Below, in pieces: positions 8,602 to 19,030 of a stretch of 64,000 nt of DNA. A model generated the notes under the pieces. It made no database searches. It worked only from the letters and a program-made list of their open reading frames with translations, and had not been told where the DNA came from. Location of the stretch: assembly GCA_039679375.1 (NCBI GenBank), contig JBDKVA010000176.1, positions 62,001 to 126,000 on the forward strand. Reading direction: 5' to 3'. Made by a program: the position numbers and the translations under genes. Numbering within the stretch: position 1 is the first letter of the stretch; every line of letters starts with the position of its first letter. The DNA comes from JBDKVA01 sp039679375. GTDB taxonomy: Bacteria; Bacillota; Clostridia; Acetivibrionales; DTU013.

Positions 8602-9492
8602 TTACTTCTTTTTTTCTACTTTATCGATCGGCAACGATTCGATTGCTTTAATCAAGTTATCTCCGTTTTGGGACATTGTTATTGTCAGGCGCGGTATCTC
8701 CCTCAGGTCCTTTAAGCCGGAGTAGTATCTCACTGCCGGCTTTGTTGTCATCGTCCCGTCAATCCCTGCCTCTGTCAATGCCTGTTCCGTTACTTTCGTA
8801 TAAGCGCCGTACGGATAAGCGACGAATGTTGATACGGCTCCCGTATGATTGTAAATCTCCTGATTGTTTATTATTACGTCGTTTACCAGCCTTTTCCTGT
8901 ATTCGTAATAATCTTCATTTGTGTAAGGCCTTAATCCAACCCCGCAGGGTTTGTCATATCCTGCGGATTTTCCTTCATAGGAATGCAAATCATATGTGTG
9001 ATTCTGAATTTCAATAACTCCGCTTTTGATCATTTCGCTGGCTTCCTCCCAGCTAAAATGAGGAATGAATTTATTATTGTTTTTAATAAATTTACTTCTG
9101 CCCACAGACCATCCGACAATGTTTATAACCGCCTTCATTCCCAAATCTCTGAGGATGGGATAGGCATATTTATAATTTGAATAATATCCGTCGTCGAAAG
9201 TTATAATTATCGGCCTGGCAGGGAGCTTTCTGTAACCGTTCAGGGCTAACGTCAGATCGTTGAAGTTAATTGTCGCATACCCCGCTTTTTTCAATACAAG
9301 CATATCAGATTTGAACTTAGCCGGAGTAACAATCATTGTATTTGTTACTTTATCGTCTATATGATGATACATCAAAACGGGGATTTTCACTCCACCTTCC
9401 GTTGAAGAAGCCAATGATGCCGATACGGTGCTGATTTGAATGAATATGCCCAGGAACAATAACGTCAAAATTAGTTTTATCTTGTCTTTCAT
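8602..9492 (-). CDS. Secreted polysaccharide deacetylase (CE4-like)
   Basis: A 296-residue exported enzyme. Residues 1-25 form a signal peptide, followed by VLMYHHIDD (~39-47), the NodB-type motif ITFDDGYYSN with metal/catalytic Asp100 and Asp101, the histidine motif NHTYDLH (His165, His170) and a YPYGAY segment. Such enzymes remove acetyl groups from N-acetylglucosamine in peptidoglycan or other surface glycans, often altering lysozyme sensitivity or acting in sporulation. The start is ATG with GGGAG eight bases upstream. It is monocistronic and convergent with the MATE gene. The precise substrate is inferred only at class level. Confidence 0.9.
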   Translation of the reverse strand: MKDKIKLILTLLFLGIFIQISTVSASLASSTEGGVKIPVLMYHHIDDKVTNTMIVTPAKFKSDMLVLKKAGYATINFNDLTLALNGYRKLPARPIIITFDDGYYSNYKYAYPILRDLGMKAVINIVGWSVGRSKFIKNNNKFIPHFSWEEASEMIKSGVIEIQNHTYDLHSYEGKSAGYDKPCGVGLRPYTNEDYYEYRKRLVNDVIINNQEIYNHTGAVSTFVAYPYGAYTKVTEQALTEAGIDGTMTTKPAVRYYSGLKDLREIPRLTITMSQNGDNLIKAIESLPIDKVEKKK

Positions 9493-9540
9493 CGCAGCAT
9501 CTCCCTGAAAACGTTGTCTCTATAATGTAATTATATCATG

Positions 9541-9720
9541 CTGATTTGCAATAATATATATGCATTTTCAGGCTACCGATTTATAACGCCTGGATTCATA
9601 AGTTAATTTTTCGTTTGTAGAAAAATTTACTTACCTATGCGGCGTTTCAACGAGGCGGGAGATATGCTCACCGCCTGAAAACCTAATCGGTACCCGCCAC
9701 TTGCAGAGGTGGGGGACATT
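9541..9720. other. Structured intergenic sequence after the subtilase gene
   Basis: This gap holds several inverted repeats: TAAGTTAATTTTTC / GAAAAATTTACTTA (9599-9612 with 9620-9633; 13 of 14 pairs), AGGCGG/CCGCCT (9653-9658 with 9671-9676), and a GC-rich CCACTTGCAGAGGTGG stretch near the subtilase stop. It probably terminates the subtilase transcript. The clustering also resembles the end of a decayed mobile element, but no transposase is present and I cannot name a family. Confidence 0.4.
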
Positions 9721-12700
9721 TTATTGCCTCGTTATAATTTTAATAAATCTCTGTATGATTACCGCGACTTCAGCCCGTGTCGCCACGCCCTGCGGGTCAA
9801 AAATGTTTCCGGGCCTGCCGCTGATCAGGCCGACGCCAACCGCCCAGTCTGCGGCATCCCTCGCCCAGCCTGAAATATTGCCCGCATCGCTGAAAACACT
9901 GAGACTGTCTGAGCCACCGATATCGCCGGTATCGCCGGAACCGCCGGAGCGCCCGGGACTTTCCCTGTCCGCAGATACATCATATTTCATATATATTGCG
10001 TACCTGTACATAATAAGCGTCAGCTGCTCACGGTTTATATCGTCGTAAGGGCCGAACAGCCCATTGCCGTACCCGCTCACGATACCGTTTTCACACGCCC
10101 ATGCCGCAAACGGCGCAAACCATTCTCCGGCTTTAACGTCTTTGAAAGCCTGGCTGCCGGACTTATCCGCATTTATGCCCGAAAGCCGTCCCAGCACAGA
10201 AACAAACATGCCGCGCGTCATGTGTTCCTCCGGGGAAAAAGAACTGTCTCCGGTACCGTTGAACAGCCCAAGGTCATAAACAAGCTGCACGGCTTCCGTA
10301 TACCAGCCATTCCTGGAGACATCGCTGAAAAGCTCAAACACAGGCGCAGTTTTCCTGGCCGGGACAGGCGGAGCAGACGTGAATTCAACTTTTACAGTGT
10401 GATTACTGCTAATCTTATCAAGCTTCAGCGAATAAGTGCCGTCGCTGTTATCCACAAGCACGGAAAGCCCTATTGATACACCGTCAATGAGAACTGCCGA
10501 GACGGAATAGCCCATATCCGGTTTGATCGTTACGGAGGCGTTCATGCCTGAGCTTACGGACAAGCTGTCTGTTATGCTCCCGCCGCCGCCGGCCTCAGTG
10601 GTTATGTTGAAGAGCACAGGGAGCGGCAGGCCTCCTGCCGGAAATACGCCCACGGGACCTCCGCCTGTAAAGCCTCCGCCCCCCGGGTTTGTATTATTAC
10701 CCGAATTTATTATCCATTTGGCATAAACAGTCATGGAAGAGTTAACTTTGGTACTTGAGGTAAACGCGGTTCCCGAGCCATCCGTTCCGGTGTACCATCC
10801 CCCAAAGGTATAACCCGTTTTTAACGGCTGTGCGGGAAGCGCAGCGTTATTCCCCTCTCGGATGTTTTCGGTAATGGCATATTGCGTGCCGTCGACATTG
10901 AAGGTTACAGTATAAAGCGGCGCGGTGTCGGATACCAAAACTTCAAGAAGCGCATTTTGCCCAGCGCTGAATTCAACGGTCAGTGTGTTCTCAGCCGACG
11001 TCAGCTTATCAAGGAACAATCCGTTTATTGTCACATATGACTCGGCTTCAATTACTGCCCATCCACTCTGGGTTATGGGACCGTCTGCAATGGTATAATC
11101 ATTCCCGGTCAGCAGAGTTTCTCCGTTACGGATCGCCGTAAGAGTATTGCCGTACAGCAGCATTTCAATGGTTATATCCTTATGATTTTCGCTTTTTGAA
11201 TATTTGTCATATGCCGCTGACACGGGGAATATTGCCGAATTGCTTACCGGAAGTGCGCCGACCGATATTGCGATAATGACGCCGCCGCTGTCAAACTGTC
11301 CGTCATTTGCCCTGACTTTGACAAAAACAGTTTTACCGGCATCTGCGGCGGCAGGCGTAAAGGTAAGGGTGCTGCCTGCCATTACGGCTTCTCCCTGAAT
11401 ATTAGCCGCATAAGCCGTATATGTAAGGCTGTCCTTGTCTCCGGCATCCTCATCGGTAAACCAGCCGGACACGTTTACCATATAAGGGCAAGCTTCCGCC
11501 AGTCCGTCGCGTGAAGCCGGAATTGCCGCGTTTTCGCCGGTTGAATGGTATTCCTGTCCGCTCAGCACGGCAGGGGCGTGGTTGGAGGAATTGCTGACTC
11601 GAATCGCAAATGTCCTGGCCGTAACCGTATCCCTGGCCGTTACCGTCACCGACCATGTCAGCCCTGAGTCGGTAGTAGCGGGTATACCGGCTGCCGCCTC
11701 GGGATCCTCAGTCGTCACGGAAACTGCTTCCGGGGTAGTTGCAGGTATCATACCCGCAGGTATTTCAACCGTAAACAGGTTAAAACCTTCCGCACGTGTC
11801 CCCGCATATCCCGAAACCGAGACGGCAGTGATATTTGTTCCGCTTGCGTCCCGCCATTTCGCACAGTAAGTTCTGTTCCCGGCGGAACCCGCAGGAATTA
11901 CCGTTGTTGGATTGCCTGAAAGTTCTGCATTATCATACCAGCCTGCAAAGTCAAAACCTGTCTTTACCGGAACAGGCAAGGCTATGTTATCACTTTTGAC
12001 ATTATATTTTGCAGGAACAGCCGTATCTGTTGAAAACGCTCCGCCGTTAAGCTCAAACCCTATCGTATAATCCGTCTTCAAAGCGTCAATAAACCGCGCT
12101 ACGTTTACGAGCCCGTAGCCGTAGAAGATATCCCTGCCGTAATCGCCCAGATCCTCCGAGGAATTGATGAGAAGGGTCTTAAAGGTATCTGTCGCGATAT
12201 CTCCGTCAGCACTTTTAGCCAATGCCGCCATTGCCGTTACAAACGGCGTGGAAAAGGATGTGCCTGACCAGCCCAGCCGGTAGGCATTCTGATTTGTAAA
12301 CCAGAGACTAGCCAGATTTTCTCCCGGCGCAGTGACAAATACGCTGTTATTTTTTTGGGAAAAGTCTGATACAATTTTCAATGAGTTTACCGAACCGACA
12401 CCGATAACATTGGCAAATGCAGCCGGATAAATAAAATTGTCCGCTTCATATCCGGCAACGGGAGCAGTTCCATAGTTCCCCGCCGCTGCAACAAGTATGA
12501 TTCCCGCCTCGGCCGCCTGATTTACAGCCGCCTCAAGCGATTCGGAATAATAGTCGGTGCCGAAGCTCATGTTGATAACATCACATTTTTGCTCCATTGC
12601 ATAGTTGATGGCATTGATGATCATAGCGACGGTTGTGCCGCGCTCAGGGGCAAAGCACTTAACAGGTATGAGCCCGACCTCATCTGCCAGGCCGGAGATG

Positions 12701-13272
12701 CCGGCGGCATTATTAACCTGCGCCGCAATAATTCCGCTGACAAACGAACCGTGACCCGACTGGTCTGCGGTGTCTGCCGGGTCGCCCGCAGCTGTAAAAT
12801 TATACCCGCTGCCAACATTTGAACTGTTAATGTCTTCATGGGCGGCGACAAGCCCCGAATCTATTACCGCAACCTTCGTACCCGCGCCGTACATGCCGTT
12901 TTTCCAGGCGGCGGAAGCATTTATATTATCCAGGTTTGATTTATTATATCCATAGTATGCATCGTTTGGATCAATATCCGGAAATTCAAACAGCGTCAAA
13001 TAATAATTCGGTTCTATATATTCGATATATTCCGGATTTGCGATACTTCGCGCTTCTTTGAGGCTGCCGGTTTTATACATGCCTTTGCCTATCCTGCGGG
13101 CATTGCCGCCAAAAAGCGTCATCTTCGGCGGCATATCGTTTTTAAGCTTGACAATATATCCGTCATACGCCGCGGGTGCATTTGCCTCCGATGATGACGC
13201 CATTACTGGGTTAGGCAGGCAAAATGATATAAATAGCATCCCGGCTAGTATAACCGTTATGATTTTTCTCAC
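9721..13272 (-). CDS. SLH-anchored subtilisin-like serine protease (S8)
   Basis: An 1183-residue exported protease. Order of parts: signal peptide (1-25), inhibitor-type prodomain (~36-95), S8 catalytic domain with Asp138 (VAVIDSG), His174 (GHGSFVSG), oxyanion Asn266 and Ser339 (GTSFSTP), two InlB B-type repeats ending in AKW, cadherin/Ig-like modules, a G/P-rich linker, and three SLH domains over the last ~190 residues, each with an F-x-D-V/A opening and a TR-type motif. SLH domains bind pyruvylated secondary cell-wall polymer (family knowledge), so it is wall-bound. The start is GTG with GGGGGG seven bases upstream. It lies 43 bp after the giant SLH protein and is probably co-transcribed; it may process surface proteins. 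Confidence 0.94.
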   Translation of the reverse strand: MRKIITVILAGMLFISFCLPNPVMASSSEANAPAAYDGYIVKLKNDMPPKMTLFGGNARRIGKGMYKTGSLKEARSIANPEYIEYIEPNYYLTLFEFPDIDPNDAYYGYNKSNLDNINASAAWKNGMYGAGTKVAVIDSGLVAAHEDINSSNVGSGYNFTAAGDPADTADQSGHGSFVSGIIAAQVNNAAGISGLADEVGLIPVKCFAPERGTTVAMIINAINYAMEQKCDVINMSFGTDYYSESLEAAVNQAAEAGIILVAAAGNYGTAPVAGYEADNFIYPAAFANVIGVGSVNSLKIVSDFSQKNNSVFVTAPGENLASLWFTNQNAYRLGWSGTSFSTPFVTAMAALAKSADGDIATDTFKTLLINSSEDLGDYGRDIFYGYGLVNVARFIDALKTDYTIGFELNGGAFSTDTAVPAKYNVKSDNIALPVPVKTGFDFAGWYDNAELSGNPTTVIPAGSAGNRTYCAKWRDASGTNITAVSVSGYAGTRAEGFNLFTVEIPAGMIPATTPEAVSVTTEDPEAAAGIPATTDSGLTWSVTVTARDTVTARTFAIRVSNSSNHAPAVLSGQEYHSTGENAAIPASRDGLAEACPYMVNVSGWFTDEDAGDKDSLTYTAYAANIQGEAVMAGSTLTFTPAAADAGKTVFVKVRANDGQFDSGGVIIAISVGALPVSNSAIFPVSAAYDKYSKSENHKDITIEMLLYGNTLTAIRNGETLLTGNDYTIADGPITQSGWAVIEAESYVTINGLFLDKLTSAENTLTVEFSAGQNALLEVLVSDTAPLYTVTFNVDGTQYAITENIREGNNAALPAQPLKTGYTFGGWYTGTDGSGTAFTSSTKVNSSMTVYAKWIINSGNNTNPGGGGFTGGGPVGVFPAGGLPLPVLFNITTEAGGGGSITDSLSVSSGMNASVTIKPDMGYSVSAVLIDGVSIGLSVLVDNSDGTYSLKLDKISSNHTVKVEFTSAPPVPARKTAPVFELFSDVSRNGWYTEAVQLVYDLGLFNGTGDSSFSPEEHMTRGMFVSVLGRLSGINADKSGSQAFKDVKAGEWFAPFAAWACENGIVSGYGNGLFGPYDDINREQLTLIMYRYAIYMKYDVSADRESPGRSGGSGDTGDIGGSDSLSVFSDAGNISGWARDAADWAVGVGLISGRPGNIFDPQGVATRAEVAVIIQRFIKIITRQ

Positions 13273-13315
13273 GTAACGACCCCCCGATTGTCATATTGAG
13301 TTCGGAACCGTCTCT

Positions 13316-16300
13316 TCACCTCATTATAACGCGTTCAATGAATCTCTTAAATATAGCGGCAACCTGAGCTCTGGTGGCGATGCCCTTAGGGTCGAATCTG
13401 TTGTTCCCGGTTCCCTCGATGAGTCCGGCTCTATAGCAAAGCTCGACTGCGTCCGCGGCCCAATCGCTTATGTCGCCGGCATCGGCAAATGTTCCTTGAG
13501 CATCGGTGCTTTCAAGAATGATTCCGGCATATTTCATATAGCGGACAAGCATTGTACACAGCTGTTCACGCGTTATGCAGTCATCCGGTCCGAATCTGCC
13601 GCCGCCATAGCCGTTTATTATGCCGTTTTCGGCAGACCATTGGACAAATGCGCTGTACCACTGTCCAGCTTCCGTATCGTTGAATGAACTGCCGGTAAAT
13701 TCACTTTCATCCACACCGTGCAGACGGCCAAGGACAGCCGCAAACATTGCGCGGGTCATTGGCCCGTCCGGTGAGAACCTGCCGTCGCCGGTTCCGTTGA
13801 ACAATCCGTGGGATATTATAAATTCAATGTCTTTTTCAGCCCAGTGCCTCCCTATATCGGAAAGCGCGGTGCTCTTTCCAACGATTTTGTATTTCCCCGG
13901 AGCCGATGCAATATAGTATACCTTGCCGCCCGACACAATGCTGAATATGACAATATGTTCATTCCCTTCGGCATCGGTGTATTGGACAACATTGCTGCCG
14001 CCGGGCAGGATGCCTTCCATGGAAACCAGCATATCGGATATACTGTCTCCGGCAGATAATGTGCCGGCCGGAATCAGCACAAACAGCCCGCTTCCCGCAA
14101 GAATAATATCATTAACCGCATTATCGGATACAAGCCTTCGTTCCGCGATACTGGACAATGCCGTCTTTAAATCGGTAAATGTGACTGTCACGGTACCGTC
14201 GCCGTAAACAAGATCATTTAATTCTATAAGCTGTCTTTGGCTGCCGTCCGGCTCGCAATAATCCACATAAACTCTGTCGCCGGCTGCATTTGAATAATTT
14301 CCCTTATCATTGTAATCAAGGCCTTTATCGCGGACGTCAATCTGGTACCAGCCTTTTTCAAGATTTTTAAAGGTATGTTTGGCGGCAGGGTCATTTTCAT
14401 TGTCTGCCTCCAGCCATCCGCTGATGGTTGACGGATCTGCAAGCTCACTGTTTGAGCTTTTCAGCCTGGTTATAGCAAATTGGTATTTGCCGGTTCCGGA
14501 TTTTCCGCCGGCCGGCGTTACAGTAACAGATCCGTCGGCTGTGTCCGGGTCGCTCGCCGCGTTTACCTTCATGGTAAAGGTAACGGACCTGTCGCCCACA
14601 TTCGTTTCAAAGCACCCGATAACAACCGTATTGGACGGCTCGGCAGCATCCCTGATATAGACTTTATGGACTCCCGGCTCCAAACCGCCGAACGTAAGGC
14701 CGGTCTGCCATTTCAGCGCGTTAAAGTAAGCCGCCGCTTCCTGGGTACCCAATATTCCATTGTACGCATCCGCCGTTTTGACGATTGCATATTCATAGCT
14801 GCCCTTATAGCCTGTGCCATCAGCCTTGATTTCGGATTCCAGGTATTTTCCTCCGGTCACCTTGCTGCTGTCGATCACCGCGGAACCGTTGTTTCTGTCC
14901 CGGTTCCACGAATCCATGGCGGTAATGGCGCTGCTGTCCGTAATACCGACCTTAACGTCAGCAATGTTGACGGATGCTGTTTTGGCATTGCCGGCCTTAT
15001 CTCTTGCCGTAACCACATAATTTCCCCCGTAAGCAACAGGGAATGTACCGATGATATGGGTCTGGTCCGCCGGTATCGTCAAAGCCATGCCGTTTACCGT
15101 TACCGAATCGATGGCCGAAACACTGCCGCTATCCTTGAGGATCTCATAAGTGAAGCCGCGTGTATCTGATACCGTCTCGCTGAGTATCACCACAGGAACT
15201 GTGGAATCAAGCTTGTCCATATTGAGCATTTTGAGGGCGAAGCTTCCGCTGCTGTTCCTTGCGGTAACGCTGTAGATACCGTTGTTTGCCACAGCATATC
15301 TGCCGTCCTTTTCCGGGTTTATCATATCAAAGGCGCGAGACAGGCTGTTGTAGCGGCCGACCGCAACAGTGCTGTCAGCCGGGCTTGCAGTCAGCCGGAT
15401 ATAAACCTGCGGGTCATTGATAAAGCCGCTGCCTGCAGGTACCTTTGTCCCGTCGGCCTTTTCGAACCACGCGTCGTCTATTGCCGGTACGGAGTCAGGG
15501 CTGCTCACGGTTTTATTGAACCAATCAACCGTAAGTGAACGCGGAGTGCTGTTGCCTGCCGTATCTGCCGCCGTCACCGTTATGTTTCCGTTTGCTGTGA
15601 CGCTCAAATCAAACTGCCAGAAACCATTGCCGTGCTTTATGACGTTTGCCGGCGTCTGGCCGTTGACTGTAACGGCTGCAAGATCAGAGTTATCAATGAC
15701 ATAAACGGTCATCGGAACAACAGCGCCGGGCATCAGCGAGGCAGTATCCGGTATACTCCTGCTGAAATAGATCTGCGGCGAAACCGTATCATCGGCGGGA
15801 AGCAGGATACCCTTGGTAAATGTTTCGATTAATTTGTCAAACCTTGCCGTATCCGATGTAACTTTGACCGTTACTATATGAGGATAATATGAATCATTTG
15901 TGCCGAAGAATATTTTTACAGGGCTGTTCCCTCCCGACGAACTGACGGCCTTTGGCTTAAAGCCCGGGAAAGTGCTGCTTAATTCTATACTGCCGTCAAA
16001 AAACAGGTCGATGGATTCCGACATGGTCGTAAACGTGAAATACTCGCCCTTGTTGCCCTCTGCAAGGTTATAAAGGTAAGGTGCGGAGACGTCCGCGCCC
16101 CACTCCGGCACAGGCGCGCTGAATTTCCAGGCGTCATGCCCGGCCTGTCCTCCGGTTCCGTTCGCGCCGTACCACTTGAATATGTCATTATCATCAAAAA
16201 TGTTAATGCCGCTGCCGGGCGCGGTAACAACATACGCAATATCCGCAAATGAATTGGTCGCCGTATCGGCCACCCTGATAACGCCGGTGCCCTCGGAAGA

Positions 16301-18970
16301 CGGGGTGATCACGAGATATTGTCCATCCTCCCTGTAATAGAGGATGCCAAGGTTCTTTTTCCCGGGTTCGCTCAGATCGCCCGACAGCTCTGTCACCGTA
16401 ATGGCGGGAGGCGTTGCGCGTGTCGTAACGGAAGGAACGTACAGGCGCATGGTCGTACCCAGTGCGACCGATATTTTACCGGGCGCCGTAAAGAATGTTT
16501 CAGCCTCCATCTGGATATAGCCGGCATTGTTCATGTCATTGTATTCGCCGGTATGCTCCGAACTCATTAATCCCATCGAATCCATCATCATAAGGCCGGA
16601 AGCGTTGCTGAATATCTCGGCCTTGAGGTTCAGGCTGCGTGTGACGCTATCCTGGCAATAATAGCTTGCCGGCACCTTAAAAGTGCCCTTTACGCTTCTT
16701 CCGTACATTGACTTGACCTGATCGCTGCCGTCGGGTCCCCAGAGCCTCAGGATGCCGTTCTGCAGTTCCGTGTCCGTTGAAGCGCCGAACATTTCCAGAG
16801 GCTTCTGCTCACTGATCGTCAGCTTGTGCCCTCTTAAATCAACCGGACTGTAAATTTCACGCCCGTTTGCATCCACTCCGCTCTGCCGCGTGAACTGGAT
16901 ATAGACGCCCTCGGCGGCGGCAGCGCCACGGTTGGCTGCCAGCAGGTCCGCTTCTATTATTATATTGCCCTGTTCATCAACGCCGACGGTCTTAAGGGTC
17001 ATTTTTTCAATTCCAAGCTCCGGCTTATTTCCGACCGGTACCGTAAATCCCTTTTTAGCAGTCAATGAGTTGTACGTAAAACAATCCCCGATAGGAACGT
17101 ATGAACTGTCTTCGCTTACTGTAAAGTAGAATTTCCTGTTGTCCAAATCGTCCGGCAGTATTTTTGTATAAAGGTCTTTACCTGAAGCTGCCGTAGTGAC
17201 CGTTGCCCCGACCGGTATGCTGCCGTATATTTCCCACTTGGCAAGCTCCGTGCCTGTACCGTCGTATATGTACTCGTTATTTCCGTCCTTACCTGTCGGC
17301 TTATTTGATATGTACAGCCCCACAGTGATCGGGTTCGCTGCAGTGCCGCCGCGTATCGGAACATCACCGGTGTTTTTAAAGCTGACAGTCGGCAGCAGCG
17401 CCGCGCCCGGGACAAAGTTATCCTCGTGGAAGGATATCCTGCCTTCACCGACATTCTGCTCTCCTACGCCGAAACTGACGGCATAATATCCTGTGCTGCT
17501 TATAATGCGGCCGTTACCGTCGCGCTTCGGCACCATAACCTTGGCCTTGCTTGTACTGTTTCTATCCCCTATGAATACCTGCTCCTCAAGTTCTGTTTTC
17601 GTACCCTGGGCAAGGATCAGCAACGTCGGCTTCATAGCGGGGGTATCCTCCGCTGGCGCAACATATTTCAATCCCAGCGCCACATCGAGTCCGGTGAAGG
17701 AAAAGCTGGTGATTTTTCCGTCTTTATCCGGTACATAATATGCGGTTTCCGTTACATCCTTGTCCCATGCATTGGAAACAGAATCCTCATAGACCTGCAT
17801 TTTATGCATGGCCAGCATACGTCCCTCACCCCATGTCCTGGTTTCGGGATCATACTTGGTGACAAATACCGCATTGTTTGTAGTATTTGGCATTGTATCG
17901 GTATAAACGACGGAGATGTTGCCTTCGCCGTCTACGCCTGCAGTGACGTTGCCTTTTGTTCCGTCCGCTTTATCCGTCTGGAAGAACGGGACAATAAATC
18001 CGGTCCTTGTCCCGCTGTCGGCAGTAATAGTTGAAAGGCTCGCCTCAGGGATGACATAGGTCTGTCCGTTCATTTCAAATAGCAGAAAATCTTCATTTTC
18101 GACAGCCAGAGGTGAGAATACAAGGCTTTCATCAAAAGTTTCATTAGTCAGGCCTGTTGTCACAGCTCCAAGCTTGCCGTTCATGAATTTGAGATTTCCG
18201 AAGTACGGATCCTCAAAGGCCACTTTCTGTACAGTTCCGGAATAGACGCCATCCCTGGTAGCCGCTCCGGAGATGCCGGTCAGGCCGGATATGAAACCGG
18301 ACTTGCCGTCCTGATCGGTAATATCCACAAGGGAACGCAGCAGCGCAGCCTGGCCCATAGTTACCTTCTTAAAGCCCGTATCCGCATCAACCGCAATGGA
18401 GCCCTTCTGCAGGTAAAGCTTGCGGACGGTTTTGTCCGCGCATGCGGTAACATTTACATTGGCTCCGTCTCTTAGCTCCGTGTATGTATATACGTCTACT
18501 TCATTCTGATTTGTGGTATAGGCCATATAGAATGTATTGCCGTCGTCCGCCATTGTCATAGCGGCATTATCAAGCCGGACGCCGGCGTCTTCCCAGCCGC
18601 TCGGTGTAAATGCATAGTTTTTATAGCTGCCGTTATCCTGCTTGACTGCAAAGTTAAATACCGTATTTTTTCCATAGACATCATTCATGGACTTCTGGTA
18701 AGAATACCGGAAATTCGCAGAGGGATCGCCCTGGCCTGTTACTGCGCCCAGGGCCGTGTCCTTATTGGAATCGCCTTTGCTTTGATCCCTGTAGGCCGCA
18801 TACTCCGCATTAGCGGCTGCAAGGGCGGCGGCATCAAAATCATTCGTCTTTGCAAAGAATATGACCTTTGCATCGCCGCCGACACTTCCATTTCCACCTA
18901 TTTCCGGCATGAAAACAGTGCTTCCGGTCGCGGGCGTCAACCCGTCGATATTCATGCCGCTGACGGTCAT
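13316..18970 (-). CDS. C-terminal half of an amber-split giant surface protein (SLH-anchored)
   Basis: The 1884 codons from the first ATG are a direct in-frame continuation of the gene at 19028-25171: from the TAG at 19028-19030 the frame stays open for 20 codons to this ATG and on to the stop at 13316. There is no signal peptide and no convincing ribosome binding site before the ATG, so independent secreted expression is unlikely. The protein has many Ig/CARDB-like beta modules and three SLH domains in its last ~190 residues (openings LSDIGRHWAEKDI, FNDTEAGQWYSAF, FADAGDISDWAAD), matching the neighbouring subtilase. It is either the back half of a readthrough product or a remnant of a recently interrupted gene. 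Confidence 0.8.
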   Translation of the reverse strand: MTVSGMNIDGLTPATGSTVFMPEIGGNGSVGGDAKVIFFAKTNDFDAAALAAANAEYAAYRDQSKGDSNKDTALGAVTGQGDPSANFRYSYQKSMNDVYGKNTVFNFAVKQDNGSYKNYAFTPSGWEDAGVRLDNAAMTMADDGNTFYMAYTTNQNEVDVYTYTELRDGANVNVTACADKTVRKLYLQKGSIAVDADTGFKKVTMGQAALLRSLVDITDQDGKSGFISGLTGISGAATRDGVYSGTVQKVAFEDPYFGNLKFMNGKLGAVTTGLTNETFDESLVFSPLAVENEDFLLFEMNGQTYVIPEASLSTITADSGTRTGFIVPFFQTDKADGTKGNVTAGVDGEGNISVVYTDTMPNTTNNAVFVTKYDPETRTWGEGRMLAMHKMQVYEDSVSNAWDKDVTETAYYVPDKDGKITSFSFTGLDVALGLKYVAPAEDTPAMKPTLLILAQGTKTELEEQVFIGDRNSTSKAKVMVPKRDGNGRIISSTGYYAVSFGVGEQNVGEGRISFHEDNFVPGAALLPTVSFKNTGDVPIRGGTAANPITVGLYISNKPTGKDGNNEYIYDGTGTELAKWEIYGSIPVGATVTTAASGKDLYTKILPDDLDNRKFYFTVSEDSSYVPIGDCFTYNSLTAKKGFTVPVGNKPELGIEKMTLKTVGVDEQGNIIIEADLLAANRGAAAAEGVYIQFTRQSGVDANGREIYSPVDLRGHKLTISEQKPLEMFGASTDTELQNGILRLWGPDGSDQVKSMYGRSVKGTFKVPASYYCQDSVTRSLNLKAEIFSNASGLMMMDSMGLMSSEHTGEYNDMNNAGYIQMEAETFFTAPGKISVALGTTMRLYVPSVTTRATPPAITVTELSGDLSEPGKKNLGILYYREDGQYLVITPSSEGTGVIRVADTATNSFADIAYVVTAPGSGINIFDDNDIFKWYGANGTGGQAGHDAWKFSAPVPEWGADVSAPYLYNLAEGNKGEYFTFTTMSESIDLFFDGSIELSSTFPGFKPKAVSSSGGNSPVKIFFGTNDSYYPHIVTVKVTSDTARFDKLIETFTKGILLPADDTVSPQIYFSRSIPDTASLMPGAVVPMTVYVIDNSDLAAVTVNGQTPANVIKHGNGFWQFDLSVTANGNITVTAADTAGNSTPRSLTVDWFNKTVSSPDSVPAIDDAWFEKADGTKVPAGSGFINDPQVYIRLTASPADSTVAVGRYNSLSRAFDMINPEKDGRYAVANNGIYSVTARNSSGSFALKMLNMDKLDSTVPVVILSETVSDTRGFTYEILKDSGSVSAIDSVTVNGMALTIPADQTHIIGTFPVAYGGNYVVTARDKAGNAKTASVNIADVKVGITDSSAITAMDSWNRDRNNGSAVIDSSKVTGGKYLESEIKADGTGYKGSYEYAIVKTADAYNGILGTQEAAAYFNALKWQTGLTFGGLEPGVHKVYIRDAAEPSNTVVIGCFETNVGDRSVTFTMKVNAASDPDTADGSVTVTPAGGKSGTGKYQFAITRLKSSNSELADPSTISGWLEADNENDPAAKHTFKNLEKGWYQIDVRDKGLDYNDKGNYSNAAGDRVYVDYCEPDGSQRQLIELNDLVYGDGTVTVTFTDLKTALSSIAERRLVSDNAVNDIILAGSGLFVLIPAGTLSAGDSISDMLVSMEGILPGGSNVVQYTDAEGNEHIVIFSIVSGGKVYYIASAPGKYKIVGKSTALSDIGRHWAEKDIEFIISHGLFNGTGDGRFSPDGPMTRAMFAAVLGRLHGVDESEFTGSSFNDTEAGQWYSAFVQWSAENGIINGYGGGRFGPDDCITREQLCTMLVRYMKYAGIILESTDAQGTFADAGDISDWAADAVELCYRAGLIEGTGNNRFDPKGIATRAQVAAIFKRFIERVIMR

Positions 18971-19027
18971 ATGCCCGGTGAAGCCTGCGCTGTTCGTATT
19001 GTAATGCGCTGTTTTTACTACAGTAAT

Positions 19028-19030
19028 CTA
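19028..19030 (-). other. In-frame amber codon splitting a 3,952-codon reading frame
   Basis: On the minus strand the frame reads GCC TCA TAG ATT ACT GTA. The span 13316-25171 is 11,856 nt, exactly 3,952 codons, and contains only this stop before the terminal TGA. A single C-to-T change from CAG (Gln) would create it. TAG ends other genes here, including walK (44966-44968) and the genes ending at 33644, 35058 and 50104, so TAG is a normal stop in this genome. Confidence 0.9.

Noticed and set aside
14480..15169. A 229-codon plus-strand frame inside the giant surface gene
   Set aside because: Antisense shadow of a long, GC-biased frame; no family features or ribosome binding site.
19028..19030. 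Selenocysteine insertion at the internal stop
   Set aside because: Selenocysteine uses TGA, and this codon is TAG; no SECIS-like hairpin is apparent directly after it.
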